A stretch of DNA of 64,000 bases from the NCBI GenBank assembly GCA_949316235.1, contig OX438751.1, forward strand, positions 9,138,413-9,202,412. Reading direction: 5' to 3'. Positions 34,605 to 49,600 of this stretch are shown here, one piece after another. Position numbers and translations under genes: made by a program. Origin of the DNA: Oegoconia quadripuncta. Its lineage: Eukaryota > Arthropoda > Insecta > Lepidoptera > Autostichidae. How positions within the stretch are numbered: position 1 is the first letter of the stretch; each line of letters begins with the position of its first letter. A model generated the notes under the pieces. That model was given only the letters and a program-made list of their open reading frames with translations, was not told the origin of the DNA and did not search any database.

Positions 34605-37600
34605 GTGCGAGTATCTTGGTGGTACGCGGTGGCGGCGCTGCTGGCATCGGCGGCGGCTCAGGAACCCTTTACTCTTCAGGACTTTCTGTCGGGTCAATTC
34701 AGTCAACGGGGATTCACAGGCCGTTGGATATCCGGTGAGTATCTTTTTAGCTCCTCTCGTTTACACGATGAAGTTGTTATGTGGGTTCATGTGTATGCAT
34801 ATTGGTAACTAGGTGTACCTATCAGGTGCTTGGCCTTCTCATCAAGATTTCTGCCGTCAAGCACTAATACCCGCATTGCTGTTCCGGTATAAGCTAAAAG
34901 TTAGTAAAATTACAAGCTATGGAAGTATTTTTCTTAGTCCTCCAGGTCTACACGACGGGTTAGCTCTTGATCTCATGTTAAGTGAAGGTAAGAAGAGGAA
35001 GGCCGAAGACCGCGTTCTCCTGGAGCCCCTAACTTATTTGGGGGCTGGCTATACCTTATCTCAAATATTAGAACACAACAGCGCTATCAATATTGCTGCT
35101 TGGCGGTAGATTTAGATAAGATGGTGGTACCTGGCCAACCTTACCACCTACCAAACCGAAAACTAAACAGTACCCTGCCGGGAATCGAACTCGCGACCTC
35201 CATTTTCTAAACTTTATGTGGTTTATCTTTTATTGAGCCACGAAGCGGTTAATTTTGATAAATTACTTCAGCGGCCTGGTTGTGTTTTACCCGACCCACA
35301 ACCGGAGGGTAACGCTTTTTTTAATATTTAGTTATTGGCTATAATAAAGTGTGCAAAATCGTGATCATTGGTAATCAAACACAAACTCGGCGTTTCTTGA
35401 TATTTTATACCATTGCTTGACACTATTAAACTCTAGTTATCTCTTGGCTTCATCGGGATGAATTCCGATGGGAGTTCGAACCCAGACCCGGACTGTCCCC
35501 GTGACGCAACATCCGTCTTAACTTTCCGGAATACTTACTTCGTATATCGAATATTGTCATTTATTCCGTCAATAAATTTTTAATAATTTGAATACCTATC
35601 TATAGGTTGCTAAGTAAGTACCGATTAGGTATTTTATAAGTATTAAAATTCTTGATAATTGATTTCAGATACGGAGTTTACGTACACAACCCCAGGAGAG
35701 CCTGGTATTCAGATTTTCGATGCCTCCACATCAACGAGCAACATCCTGGTTCCGGGAGATCTTATGGTTTGTGACATTCGTAAACTGCTTATTACCAAAG
35801 AATCTTAATTATTACTACATACAAAGAAGCGACATTGACTTCCCTCCGCCCGGTTCACATCACCCGCGTTTAGGGGTACGGCCAAGGGTACACATTTCTC
35901 AGTTGCCGGTCACGCGCTATTACATACGCATGCACACAAACGTATATACAGGCTGATGCGCATGTAGTTATGTAAATTAAACCTCTAGCTTTACCCAAAA
36001 AAAGTTACCGGGGGGTCAAAAGAGCCCCGAGTTGCTTTGAGAAAAGGATGGTATAGCTGCGTTTTTCGCTGGACTTGGCGGGGGCAAGGCCGTGCCCCCA
36101 GATCTATTGCTATCCTATTGTAAGTACTAACCAATTAAATCCATTTTTTTATTTTCATTTCGCACAAAAATGTTAGCTGTGCTCAAATGACCTGAACCCG
36201 GCTGAGTAACTTCTATAATAAGAGTCTAAGACCGAAAATGAAACATCCCAAGTAAGCGAACACACTTATAAACTTGGTTCATGGTACACTCAGGCCTATA
36301 GGTATATTACAGAATGTTACTCAAGCAGAGATCTCCGCTTGAGAACAGTTAAGGAGGGATAGCTTAGAAAAAGATGCCGCTATACAAGTTACAACGGGCC
36401 TTAGTAGGTACCATAGGTACCACAGTAACGCCGATTGGCATACGTCTCATCAAACATATTCACCTATCGACTGTTTTATCCCATACGTGTTCGATGCAAT
36501 GGAAATACCTATTCCCGATAACTAATTTTATTCCAGTATCGCTCAAGTTAGGTACACACTCCGAGGGCGGTACAGGGTCTTCTTTTTTCTGGTCCGTAAT
36601 TGACACTGAAAATTAAAATGACATTTATGCACTCTGACGTAAGATCGAGGTTATTCAGTCATACTTATGTCAAAGTACTTAGAGCTCGCGGCCCCGACTT
36701 ATGTACTTGTATAATACTTGTGCTATTATGTATTCTGTGCGTATGTCTACATATTTATATACTATTATGATGGTAATTAAGTGGTAAATAATAGGCTGAG
36801 TAACAAGTGATAAAGGAGGTACCTAAGGAGACATAATGTATAGTATAGACTGACAGACCGACTGTACAAGGTGAAATTTAATTCGTGTAATTCCCGTTTA
36901 CTGGTGACTTCACTCCTGATTACGAACAACTTTCCACTAGGAACCATAGCCGAAAATTGTTGGACTTCCATCCTAAAGGTGGTTTCAGAATGGTTTACTT
37001 AGTAATCGAAAAGTTTTTGATCGAATTCGACTATGGTTCCTTAGGGAAAGATGTTCGTAATCAACTGTAGCGTCACCAGTTAATGGTGAATTACACGAAT
37101 TCAAATTCACCAATTTAGAAAATACTAGAGAGACGATGTTTATTTATCATCTAGACATGCAAACCAAATGTGTTAAAAGCTAGATATCTTGAAACGGCTT
37201 AACTGATTTCTGACTGATAAAATTAAATGTCATAATAACTTACGCCAGATGATTAATAATTAAAACTGTGGGAGATCTAATCGAGTAGAAACGTTTACTG
37301 ACTAACCATTCATGCAGATTTCTTTTAAACTGTCTGCCCGTTAATAGCTTCAAATAATGTGGCAGTGCGTTATAGACCTTTGCAGCCTTGTAACACACAT
37401 TTTTCTGTGACGTAACGAGATTATATTTAGGTACTAGCTCTTTATCTGGTCCCCTAGATAAAGACAGAAATTGACTTCAAATTTATAACACCCCCTATTC
37501 TTGCATCGGAGGTTAACAACGTGGTCATAGGATCACAGACAGGAGATGAAAACGGCCAGTTATAGAATGGAACCCTAAAAATTGTTTTATTCCTGTTACA

Positions 37601-40600
37601 GGCGACTCTCAACACCAGCAATCCGATCCTATCACAGGATAGGCAGTACATTCTCGCACCCAGTGAAGTACAATCGGTACGTAATGAAGGAACCTCGGCA
37701 CTTATCTCAAATACTAAACAATTTATATTATCTACATATCTTCGTAATGTAGGTAATACCTAATCTTGATGCAGAATGAAATACAAACTAAGTGATAATG
37801 TAATCCCTTTGCGGTAGATAATTTATTGTAGAAATAAATTAATAAATTACTTTTCTTAAACAATTCAGTAACGAAACAACAGGTAGCTTTTTATTATGTG
37901 CCTCTGGCTAATCTTACCTAACTACAATTAAAGCTTATGAAAACTATTAGGGTTTTGGGTAAACAACTTGGAATCCATTGTGCGTTTGTGATATAAAATA
38001 TCTATACGTAACCAATGAGGTCAAATTTGTAAGCACCTTACACATTATTATATGTAACATAAAAGTACCTATTTAGATTCCTGTTGCAATTGTAATTTGA
38101 CTTGGGCATTTTTTTCAGGTTTACAGATATTCAACGACAGCTCGCTATACACTGTACCACATTGCATCAGGGTTAGTTTCTTATGAGTTTTTAGCTAACT
38201 TATACAAACTACTAATACACTCGTGAATACTTATTTTTTTATGCACAACGGGTTAGCACTTGAACTCAATCACACCTGATGTCAAGTGAAGATGAGACCG
38301 AAGGTGGAAGCGTACTGACCAGGAAAACCCCATCTTATTTGGGGAATTTGCTATCTCTGACAACCGGAACACAACGATGCTACTAACATTGCTGCTTGGC
38401 GGCAGATTTAGATAAGATAGTAGTCGTTAGCAGGCAGACATTTTTTAAATGCCCTACCACCAACCAAACAGAGTACTAAACATGTAACCACTATGTTGTT
38501 TACACTATGTTGATAAGATGGTGGTAGCTAGCCAGGCGAACATTTAAAATACCCTACCACTAACCTCAATTAAATTAGTGCAAATCGACTGACAAACTTG
38601 TCTGGAAGAGATCGCCATCGAGGATATCATATAACTTATAACACTTCATTCGTCAAGATTCTATTGTGTCTCGTATGTGGTCGAATTATGTGAACATACA
38701 TATATAAAATTTGTATGATGTCAGGAATATCATGTCACATTAATGGACTCGAACCCGCAATCATTGCTTCCAAAGAACGACTTCATTATTTAAAAAACGC
38801 TGTCTACCAACCAATTTTTCACGCGATTTCGTCGCATAGAAGTAGGTCGTCACAACTTGCTTTACATTATTGCCTTTAGTTACCTAACTATATATTGTTT
38901 GTTATGAATAACTTATTGTTGGAGCCGCCGCAGAATTACTTGTGGGAATTTAAATAACACTGGGGATCGAACTCGCGACCTTCGTTTAGGTAACTCGTTC
39001 TTATTAAAATTGAGCCAAGGAGGCCATTATGTAGGTACAATCCTACCTTATCTCCAAAATACCTGTGTAGATTCGGGGGAAAGGATTCATGACCCACTAT
39101 AGAACCTTGTCATAATAAACGTCACTGTTGCATTCTTGATAATTCACCCACGTTAGATATCAACCCACGACGCACAATTAGTGGGGCTTTATTTTATTGA
39201 CAGACGTCAAAAAGGAGGAGGTTCTCAATTCGGCCGTTTGTTTGTTACACATATGGTTTCGGCACATAAAAAGAATAGAATCAACTCGTCTCTTTCCGTG
39301 GGTGTCGTAAAAGGCGACTTAGGGACTCTCCATCAAGAATAAGAATAGTTTATTATGAACGCCACAACACGATGCAAAAACAAAGAAGTAGTAAATTATA
39401 GCTAAAATAAAAATACAATTATGAAGAAGATCCCGACAATGCTGCCACGTGTTGCGGCATGCACAAATGGGTTAGCACTCAGCTCATGCTACGACGAATC
39501 ACAGCGCTGGTTTTCAGTGCCCCCAAATGGCCAGTGACGCACGGACGCCACGTGAGGTACAATATGACTTAGTTACATAAACAAAAAACCGCATGCATAT
39601 GGTTCTTTCAAAAAACTTCGTCGTGTATCACACTTGACCACATAGCAGAGTGTTAGGTACTAACTGTACCTAAAGCTAGCTACAAAATGGTTAAAATTTT
39701 TTTTTATTCTATAACTGGTGGGTACTCTATCCTTTTACAAAAAATCAGGAACTTTAAGGCCCGTGCTACAGAATGTTACTCAAGCAGAGATCTCCGCTTG
39801 TAACAGCTTGGGACAGCTTTATGTAACTTGTATAGCGGCATCTCTTTCTAAGCAACATTCTGAAATACGGGCCTAAGATTATGGGAAGTTACACCACAAA
39901 TATTACGTATTTTTACTGGATTACCGTGGGTATTGCTTCAAACATTAAACCTTTAATATTTGAAACACCCAAAAGCTTATGTTTGGGATATCTCTGACCA
40001 CCCCATGAGGCTCGTGAAGTTATATATGTATAAGTAATTAGTTTGTTACCCTTTATCCCACTCGAAGTTTAACTTGCAGTCGCATTCACTATTCGTTTTT
40101 GATTATCGAAGTTAAGCAAATTAAACTTCGACTAAATTAAATTACAATAATTCTTGACAGAGATTCGACTAACATACACAACCACGCGAGGCTGCAACTG
40201 TGCATCTTCGGTGGCGGCCATTCGCTGGCGTATGTTTATGAGAATAACCTATATTATCTGCCCGAGAGCGCCACTGAGGTCATCCAAATCACCGATGACG
40301 GCATACCCGGGATTGTTTACAACGGACACACCGACTGGGTGTATGAGGGTATGTTGCTTAATTTTGTAGCTTCTTTAATTTTGTGTCACAACTGCACTGA
40401 AACGTGGGCCTCATAAGAAAGCTCAAAGTCACACAACGAGCTATGGAGACAGCGATGCTCGGTGTGTCACTACGCAGTGAACACCAAGGAAGGTCACTGA
40501 CATAGCCCAGCGGATTAGCAAGTTGAAATGGCAGTGGGAAGGGCACATAGCTCGAAGAATTGATGGCCGGTAGGGCAATGAAGTTCTTGAGTGGCAAGCG

Positions 40601-43600
40601 AAGCGTAGGACGTACACTCACAAGGTGGATAGAGGACCTGATACCGGAAATCGCTGGATACAGGCCGCTTCCAACCGGTCACTCTGAAATCCTATGGGGG
40701 AGGCCTATGTTCAGCTGTGGACGTTCTGTGGTATATATGATGATACAACTGTCTATCAGCAAGTTGTTTCAAAATTCAACATATTAACAAGTTAGTAGTG
40801 ACGCTTAACTAAACACGCGTTTTTTAAAATTTTCATGGTTCCGTGTTATCATGGAACCCTTATAGTTTCGCTATGTCTGTTTATCTCACTGCCTAAGACT
40901 TAGCTCAAAGGCTCTTAGTACTAGAAAGCTGTAATTTGGTCTGGGTATTACATATTAATTACGCAGACCAATCTCAAAAATATTTTTTTAGGGTGGAGGT
41001 ACCCTAAAAAAAATTTTTACACATAAAGTGGGGATGAATTTGTGGTCGTGCGAAAATGTTAGAGGTTTTCTTGAACAGTTTTTTTGATTCAGGGATCCGT
41101 TAAAAATATTTAAAGTGCTAATTTTTTTTAAGTCAAGTCCACCCTAACATCTAAACGGTTGGTTTTGGATACATGAAAAAAATTAAAAGGAAAGCTATCA
41201 CAGGTAAGTAAGGGTTTACAAGTTAATGCGTAATAGGCGAAATACTTATAAAATGTTCTTGAAATTATTTAGCCAACAAAGAAAAGCCCCGTTCTAAGTC
41301 CGCATACTGCCAGGTCAAGAACGGAACCCTACACAGCGCGTGGCCCGTCACCCACTTGACCGGTTTTTTTAACGTTACATATAGAAATACATAGGGCCTA
41401 TTCCATAATGAAACTGAATGAAGCCGTAACCACACACAGCACATATATTTGTTAATATAATTTCAGAGGATGTGATGTACTCGGGCCAAGCCACGTGGTT
41501 TTCGACTGACGGGAATTACCTCGCTTTTGCCAGCTTCGATGACACCTTAGTCGAGAGCTACTCCTACTACTACTACGTGGAGAAGACTGACCCTGATGAC
41601 GTTTATCCGGAGCTTGTCGACTTGAAATATCCAAAGGTACGATTATGACTTCTAATTATGAATGAGCAGTATTTGAATAAAGGACGTTGCTAGCAATAGT
41701 TTGAATTTACTTTCAAAATAATATCAATAAGTACGTATTTATCAATATCATCTTATCATCGCTTTGTTCTGATTTCTAACAATTCGCTATTTGTACATTA
41801 ATTAATTAGTAGTTCGTACACTGATATATGTAAGTATAAGGTTTTAATTTCTTATATGTATAAGGTTTTAATTTATTATTTCGGGTTCATATATTGAACA
41901 CGTGATTGTGTAGGTCAGAAATTACAAATAAATAAATAAATAAAGATTTCGGACACCAATCATCTAGTCCCAAAACTAAGCAAAGCTTGTGCTATGGATA
42001 CTAGATAACGGATAAACATACATAAATATTTATATAAACATCCATGACTCGGGAATAAATGTTCGTATTCATCACACAAACATTTACCCCTCGTGGGATT
42101 CGAACCCGCAACCGTTGGTTTCGCTGACAGGGTCACTATCCACTACTACACCAACCGGTCGTCAAATAACAATTTTGCAAATAAAACAACGATACCTATG
42201 AGGTACCTTTTCATGTTTGTTATACACTTTTTCACATAGCAACACTCTTATTACTCATTCAAGCTATCTGTAAAACTAACTATATCATGAGTAATTACTT
42301 TAATTGAAATTGAGATTTTAAGATAACCATCATTTCATCATTTATTATTATTATTATTATTATTGGGGCAATTTAGAAATGAAGTAGGCACACAAAAAAT
42401 TGTTGTCTAAAAGTATCTTATTTTGTATTTAGTGATTCAAGTTTACGATTAAGTTGCTTTCTACTGAGCTCGCACATAAATATAGCTGAAATAATAATCT
42501 GTGGAATTCGAAGTCTGTTCCTATATAATATTAATTATGTAATGTTGATATATGATTGCTTGTTTCCCCAAATAGATAAATATTTTTTTTTAGATAAATA
42601 TTGCCTTTAATTAGTACTTATTGATATAAAAAATTATTTTATGCATACCATTACATACAATTACCACACTTGTGCCACAATAAATAGTGCTCGTGCTGTC
42701 TATTGTGCATTCATTTGAAAAGTAGTTACACACCTTTATCGCTTGTTAGTCGTATAAAATATTTATAACTTTGTTTATAAAATATACTTCAGGTTGGCCG
42801 AACGAACCCCACGGTGAAGCTGCGCGTTATAAATCTAATTGACTTGGTCGCCACTAACATAGTCCAGGAGACCGTCATGGAGCCCCCGGAAATCGTGACG
42901 GCGGACCACATCCTGGGAGGAGTCACGTGGCCTACAGCCAACAAGATCGCTGCCAATTGGCTCAACAGGCGACAGAATTATGCTGTACTCAGGATCTGTG
43001 ATGTGGAGACAAGCAATTGTGTGGTGAGATATTTATTGTTTTGGGTGCTCCCCACATTTATCGACGTAGAATCGGCTTAAGTCGGACGGAAAAGCTTTCT
43101 GTCTACGGCATAAGGCTGTAAATAACGTCGTTTGTCTTGGCTCTGCTTGGACGATGCGACGCTTTTATGAGACCATGTACCTACCTTGTGTTAGGAGCAA
43201 TAAAGGTAATTTATCATTATCATAGTACGCTTACTAATACTGGACTCAACCTACGAAGATTTGAGGGCGCGGCTGCCGAAGTCACGACACCTGATCAGAT
43301 TATGGTAACTGACAATCGGCTCAAGTCGATTCCGCATCGATAAATGTGGGTTCCTTATTTACTAAAAACAGCTGCAGCATCTGTCATTATGTGCCATTTT
43401 TTTTGTCAACAGGAGGACCATCAAAGTCAGCCAAACGGTTGGGTACCACTATACCTGCCACGGTTCAGCCAGAACGGCGACTTCTTCGTATCCACCCGGT
43501 GGTCGATGGAGCAGAACGATGGCAACATCTGGCAACACCTGTTCGTCAGTCTGATAGCCGACGAGCAGATCTTCTCCAGTTCCATCACGCCTGGCGCGTT

Positions 43601-46600
43601 CACGGTCAACAACTTTATCGGAATGAACGAGGATAATGTCGCTTAGTGTGTATTATTTCTATTTATTAATACCTTTTGTCGTGTGTTACCCGGTAATGTG
43701 GAATAGGATCAACCAGCTCAACCCGTGGGCGTCGTAAAAGGCGACTAAGGGACAAGTGCTGCATAGCAGTCATTATACGGAGCTTCCAAAAAATCCGCCC
43801 GCCCAGAGCGTGGCGATTAGGGCAAAATACTCTCGGTCCAACAGTGGACCGATAAAGGCAGTTGATGTAATCTCTTTAGCCTTTTTCCATGTAATTTAAA
43901 ACAAGATGGTCAGGCTTCACTTGATCCCGTTTCTCATAGATTCAGTCAGTCATTTATGTTGTAAGGCCACAGGAGAGTAAAGAAACTTTCCACTTCGCTT
44001 CTTTAATTAATCTGTGGCTCAATGTAGCTAATAGAGTAGCGTAGGGCATCGTTCATCTCTAGTATACACCGAGTCTAAAATACAGGAGTTACAGTGGGGG
44101 TATGTAGAGTACTGGCCGTATGATTTCCAACAAAATAGAACAGTGTAAACCGGTTTGCTGTTAGTGTCACACAAGGTAAATGAAGAATTATGAGCGAAAA
44201 ATAATAGACCTATGCCGAATTCTAAATACACATAAAGACACACACACACTAAGCAACTGGGCTCATAACATGGGTACCAGACAGATGGAGGTCCAGAAAG
44301 ACCTTTTGTTTTGTAATTAAATACATATTAGACATGAAACATCCATAACTCGTTTACATCTAATTCTTCTCTATTATAAATGCCAAAGTTTGGTTTGTTT
44401 TGCTGTTTGTTGTTCAATCACGGCGAAACGGATGAATGGATTTGGATGAAATTTGATATATAGGTAGAATATACCCTGGATTAAGACATAGGATTTATCA
44501 TTATTTTTTATCTTTATCCCGATAAAGTAAGTAGTAATTAAACAAATGTCCGCGATAAAGTTATTCAACGCAGGCGAAGCCGCGGGCGGAAAGCTAGTGT
44601 GACCATATCATACAAACATATGCCCTAGCGGGATTCGAACCCGCGACCTTTTGCCAAACCATTTCGCCAAACAGCTCTAGGAGTATAACAGGCGCATAAA
44701 CGTTTATGTCGCGCGAGATTATATTAGTCCTGCTCATTCGTTTGGACGAAATATACAACTATCCCACTCTCACGTCATGTCGCGCGCGACAAACGCTGTC
44801 ATGCTACGGGGGCAGGTCGTCATTCGCATTGGTATCTAAGTATCAGAGCATTTAGAATTCAAATCTTGTGATGGGCAGTTGTGCCAATGGTGCGGAATTC
44901 CGCAGACGTAAGAGTCGTGCCATTGAATAAGTTAAGAATAGAGATAAGTTTAAGGAAATTAATGTCTTAACAATGACATCTCAATACATTTATAAGAATT
45001 TGTTATATGCAAAAAAGAATATAACCTTATGCACTAAAAATAATAATAGGCACAATTTTAATACAAGGAATATTATGTTAGCCGACTTCACAAAGTTAGT
45101 AAATCCTTTAAAGGTCAATGTATACGCTTTTAAGTTAAGGTTCCAAAATTTGCCTTTAAATAAATTTAAAACAATCACAAAACAGAAATTATTAGCAAAA
45201 TGCTATTATAAAATCACTGACTATTTGGAATATCAGCAAGCACCTGTCTTATTATTCATATAATATATATTTTCCTCTGATTATCAAATCACATAATCTA
45301 ACCCATAATCTGCTTAAAAAGAGCAACCCTTGAGGTTCTTGCTCGTCCTTCTCTGGGGAGTCAGCTTTGTGAATGAGTAGTAAATTTAAATTTAAGAGTG
45401 ACGTTTTCAAGTGATAGTTTTATCCTATGAAATAAAAATATTTTGATTTGATTTGAATAGTGCACTTCTACAGGTTATGATACAATTCCAGCTACTACAC
45501 TCGCACGGTACCGAACCAGCCGTGGCGTACTCAGGTCCACGTGACGGGATCGACGACGGGCTGCCTCAGTTGCAGCCTGGAGATGCCCGACGGTGGGCCC
45601 TGCACCTGGGCCACAGCCACCGCCAGTACTGCCAGCTCCTATTTGACCATCACCTGCTCCTCGCCTGACGAACCCTCTGCTACCTTCATTGTTGACCCTT
45701 TGGTGAGTGAGATTAGAGCTTCGATCACAGATAAATCAAGTATTTAGATCCATACATATAACTTTTAAGCCTGAACGTCGTGTCGCAGTGGGCAGGAAGG
45801 GCTCTGTATAATTCATATATTTGTGCAATAATGCTATTATATAAAATGTATAGCGGCGATTCCATGTTGCAACCCGGCAAAGGGGGCTGGAGCCGCTTAT
45901 GCCGAAGACAATCGGCGCGGGGTTTTAGTGGGTATCCCACATAACCGTCTCGCCGTCTCCCAAGGCGAGCGGTACGCGTCAGGCGTTTCCCGGCGTCAAA
46001 TTGGACAGCTGTGCAGGTTATGGTCAAAAACCTACTACAGCTGGTCTCTGCCTTGCCAGCTCCTTTTACAGTCATAGGCCTACCTATGACAATTACGTAA
46101 GCTTATTATGAAATCTGAAATAAAAGGGGTTTATCATCTTCCTGCAATTTGCCCCTGCGACTTTATATGTGGTTGGTATAACACATTTTCTCCTTCCTTT
46201 TCGCTCTATCACCTTCCTTCATGCAATCCATCCCTCATTTATTTGGCCTGCCTCTACTCCTATGTTCATCCATATTCATAGTTATCACTCTTCTGGTAAC
46301 AGCGCATTCTTCCTTCAGCATAACATGTCCGTCATCATCATCATCAGCTCGTAAACATCCCACTGCAGGGATATAGGCCTTCCCTCATAATAATGGGGAG
46401 TATGCACCATAGTCCCCCACGCTGGCCAAATACGGGTACAGCGTGACGTCGATGTTGTTGGTCCAAAGGAGTCCATTTGGTCATTGGCCTAATTGGCCAT
46501 TTTGTGCCTACAAAATGGCTTTGTAAATTTTTATTTATTTACAGAATAACAGAACTGTGCTCATCTGGGAAACGAACGAGGCAGTCCGGGAGCGTCTGAT

Positions 46601-49600
46601 TCCGAAGGTTCGGCCACAGAGCATGATCTTCACAGTGCCTCTGGAAGACGGCTCCCCGGCGCCCGTACGCCTCCACCTGCCCCCCGGCCTAGACGTCAAC
46701 GACCCCGACACCAAGTATCCAATCGTCTTCTACGTCTACTCTGGACCTAACACTAACACCGTGTTTGATACCTTCACTGTAGGTTAGTGTCAAGTTTTTT
46801 TTAAGGTTATCTGACTGCACGTGGTCAAGACGCTAGTAATACCGCTTCCGTGACTCGACGTAATCAGGTTTACGAATCGGAGGTCGTGGGTTCGATCCCC
46901 AACAGGGTATGTACCCTATGTTTAGTAGGTACTTGGTTTGGTTGGTGGTAGGGTCATTTTAAATGTCCGCTTGACTAGCTACCACCATCTTATCTAAGTC
47001 TGCCGCCAAACAGCAATGTTAATAGCATTGTTATGTTCCGGTTGTTAGAGATAAGATAGCCAGTCCCCCAAATAACATGGGGTTTGTAGGTCAGTTCGTT
47101 TGCACCTTTGACCTTATCTTCACTTAACATCAGGTGTACTTGAGGTCAAGTGTTAAACGATTGTGCATAACAAAAAATAGCTAATCATATAAGTTAGCTG
47201 CTGAACGTCTATTTGGGCGTTGTAGCCTTGATTATTTTCTTATCTCCCTACTAAGGCGGGGGATACGGAGAGAAAACAAAGGCGTTCAAGATTTAGTATA
47301 AAGTATAATATATTTTATGAGTTTTGTTCATCGTGAGTACGAGGCCTAAAAGGTTGGTCAGTCCCTTGTGGTGGTTACGTCCGTTAAAATACTCCCCTGA
47401 GTAACGACGGGGCGATGCGCAGGCGGATGACCCGAACTCCAAGTCCGGCCCTGGCGAGAGTACGTCCCTGGCGAGTGTCGACGCAATACAGTGAGGGTAG
47501 GCGCTTCCTACCCGCAACGTAGCTCCTGGAATTCAACATTCCGAAGCATTAGGGACCAGTCTTCCTAAATAGGTCCCGTGTATCGCCACCCATCAACCAC
47601 TACAGGGGGATTTCCTAGTTTGTTGTGGCGGTACACGGAAACCAGAACGAATTTACAATTCTTTTCTACGGTTAACAGAATTTATAAGGAGGCAATAATT
47701 ATGTTGTTAATTGATTGTAATACTACTACATAGAGGACATTTATAGAATTATACACAATTAAACAATAAGTCAAAGTAGGTATTCTATCATTTTTACTAA
47801 GCACTAAATATAACATAGTATTGTTCGCACTTACCCAATAAGAGGGGAATTCACTAAACTGAATTTATCTTAATTTGAAGGTTCTTAAGCAATTATATAG
47901 ACGAAGTAATGCTTATCTAGCCTTCCAAGTATTATTTAAATTTTTGCTTAAAAAGGGGACGTGCAGGAACGCGGAACAGAGCGCGACCTGTCGATCCCGA
48001 TGCGTTTCTTTTTTGAAGTGTCAGTTTTGTCTCGTCACGCTAGGGAGGCGCCAGCGCATAAACGATAATAGTGCTGCGCCAAGATAATGATTCACGTAAC
48101 GTAGATTATGAAACCAATCGATGCTTTTATTATTTGTTTTAAATATTAGTATTTTAATTGTATTTTATGATTTTATTAGGTTTAAGTTGTAATTAGTTTT
48201 TTTTTAAATAATTAAGTTAGCTTAGCATTATGGTACATTAGAATAAATAATGCTACAGATTCCCCGCTCCCCTCAGAAGGATTTTGGAACAAATAACCAA
48301 AATCCGTTCAAAACCTTGCTTTCTCCGCATTTCCGTCAAGTATGGAAAAATTCGTCCACTTGAACCCGACGATATAGACACTGTTACCGTAACAATCACA
48401 CTTCACCAGTCACACCACCATTCATAATTCTATCTAGCTAACCACTTTGAATATTGGCTTCTAATTTGCTCTACACAGAGTGGCACTCTAACATACCGAA
48501 AGGCACCAAATATAAAAAAACCTGGTGTCTTGAGATAACAGCGAATTAAAATATCATAAGATGGTGTAGTTCATTTAAAGGGAGAACAAGGATTAAAACT
48601 TTGTGAAATGTGAACAATACATTATGTTAATTAAAAGAATTAAAGGGAGGATTACGTTAATTTTTATAATTATTTAGTTTTAAGTCCTTGATATGCCAAA
48701 GTCCAAGATCTTTGCCTTGCATATCCTGTAGTTCATAAACCAAGGGAGAACGTTTGCCAACAATGCGACATTTTGTAAACTTTGGTGCCAACTTTTTACT
48801 AAAATATTTGTCCTTGTCGCTTTGAAAGTAAGTTCGTTTCCAAACAATGTCATTAACTTGAAATTCAGCTGCCTTACGACGCAAGTTATAACGTGAAATA
48901 TTTCTTTGGTGAGCATTCCAAAGTGAAGTCTGCACTTTATCAAAAACAGCTCCGAGGTAGCCTATATTTTCGCAGTATACATCACGAGGCAAAAATAATA
49001 TATCGTCGCCCAAGTCGTTGTCCAAGTAGTGGGAACCGCAGGTGACAAGTTCTCTACCGTGAACTATAAAGGAGGGTGTGTAACCTGTGGCTTCATTGAC
49101 TGAACTGTTCATCGCAAATTGTATTTTGGGTAAGTTAACGTCCCAGGATCTATGATCATTTTCTATAAATGTTGAGATACAAGTGACAGCAGTTTTATTG
49201 TACCTCTCCACAGTATTTATCTGAGGGGTATATTTTGGCGTAAAATAGACGTTAGGCACCTTGTACTTTTTGAAGAAATTATCGAGGTTCCTACTGATAA
49301 ATTGGCTACCGTTATCTAAAAATATGGTTTGAGGCACGCCGTGCACGAGAAACACAGCATCCTCCAGTGCTTTAATAGTAGCATCGGCAGTGGCTCTTCG
49401 AAGTGGAAACATTAAACAATATTTGCTAAAGCAGCAAACTACAACCAAAAGATACGAATTTTGCTTTCTGCTGGGAGGTAACGGACCTATAAAGTCAATT
49501 GATATCATTTGAAAAGGCCTAGAGCACTGTTTGGGCCTTCCCAGTTCACCCAGAGTTGGATGGTTGGGGTGCTTATGGGAATTGCAGGAAAAACAACCTG

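Larger units (their letters stand above)
35253..37601. other. Peptidase introns 1-2, remaining sequence
   Basis: Apart from exon 35669-35766 this holds a MITE C copy (36291-36405), a MITE D copy (36858-37112) and an unidentified moderately GC-rich stretch (35825-36110). No further gene seen. Confidence 0.4.

Noticed and set aside
43692..43770. Extra peptidase exon after 43645
   Set aside because: The segment matches the dispersed repeat (GGGCGTCGTAAAAGGCGACTAAGGG) and not DPP4.
45453..45747. Two overlapping ORFs at peptidase exon 9 as separate genes
   Set aside because: Only one frame joins exons 8 and 10 and matches DPP4 (GCLSCSLEMPDGG). The other is a shadow.
46855..46905. tRNA gene
   Set aside because: Same reason: SINE family A head with body and tail following.
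47293..48087. Two ORFs (74 and 70 codons) found identically in both LTRs
   Set aside because: Their duplication is simply that of the LTRs, and no conserved features are seen.
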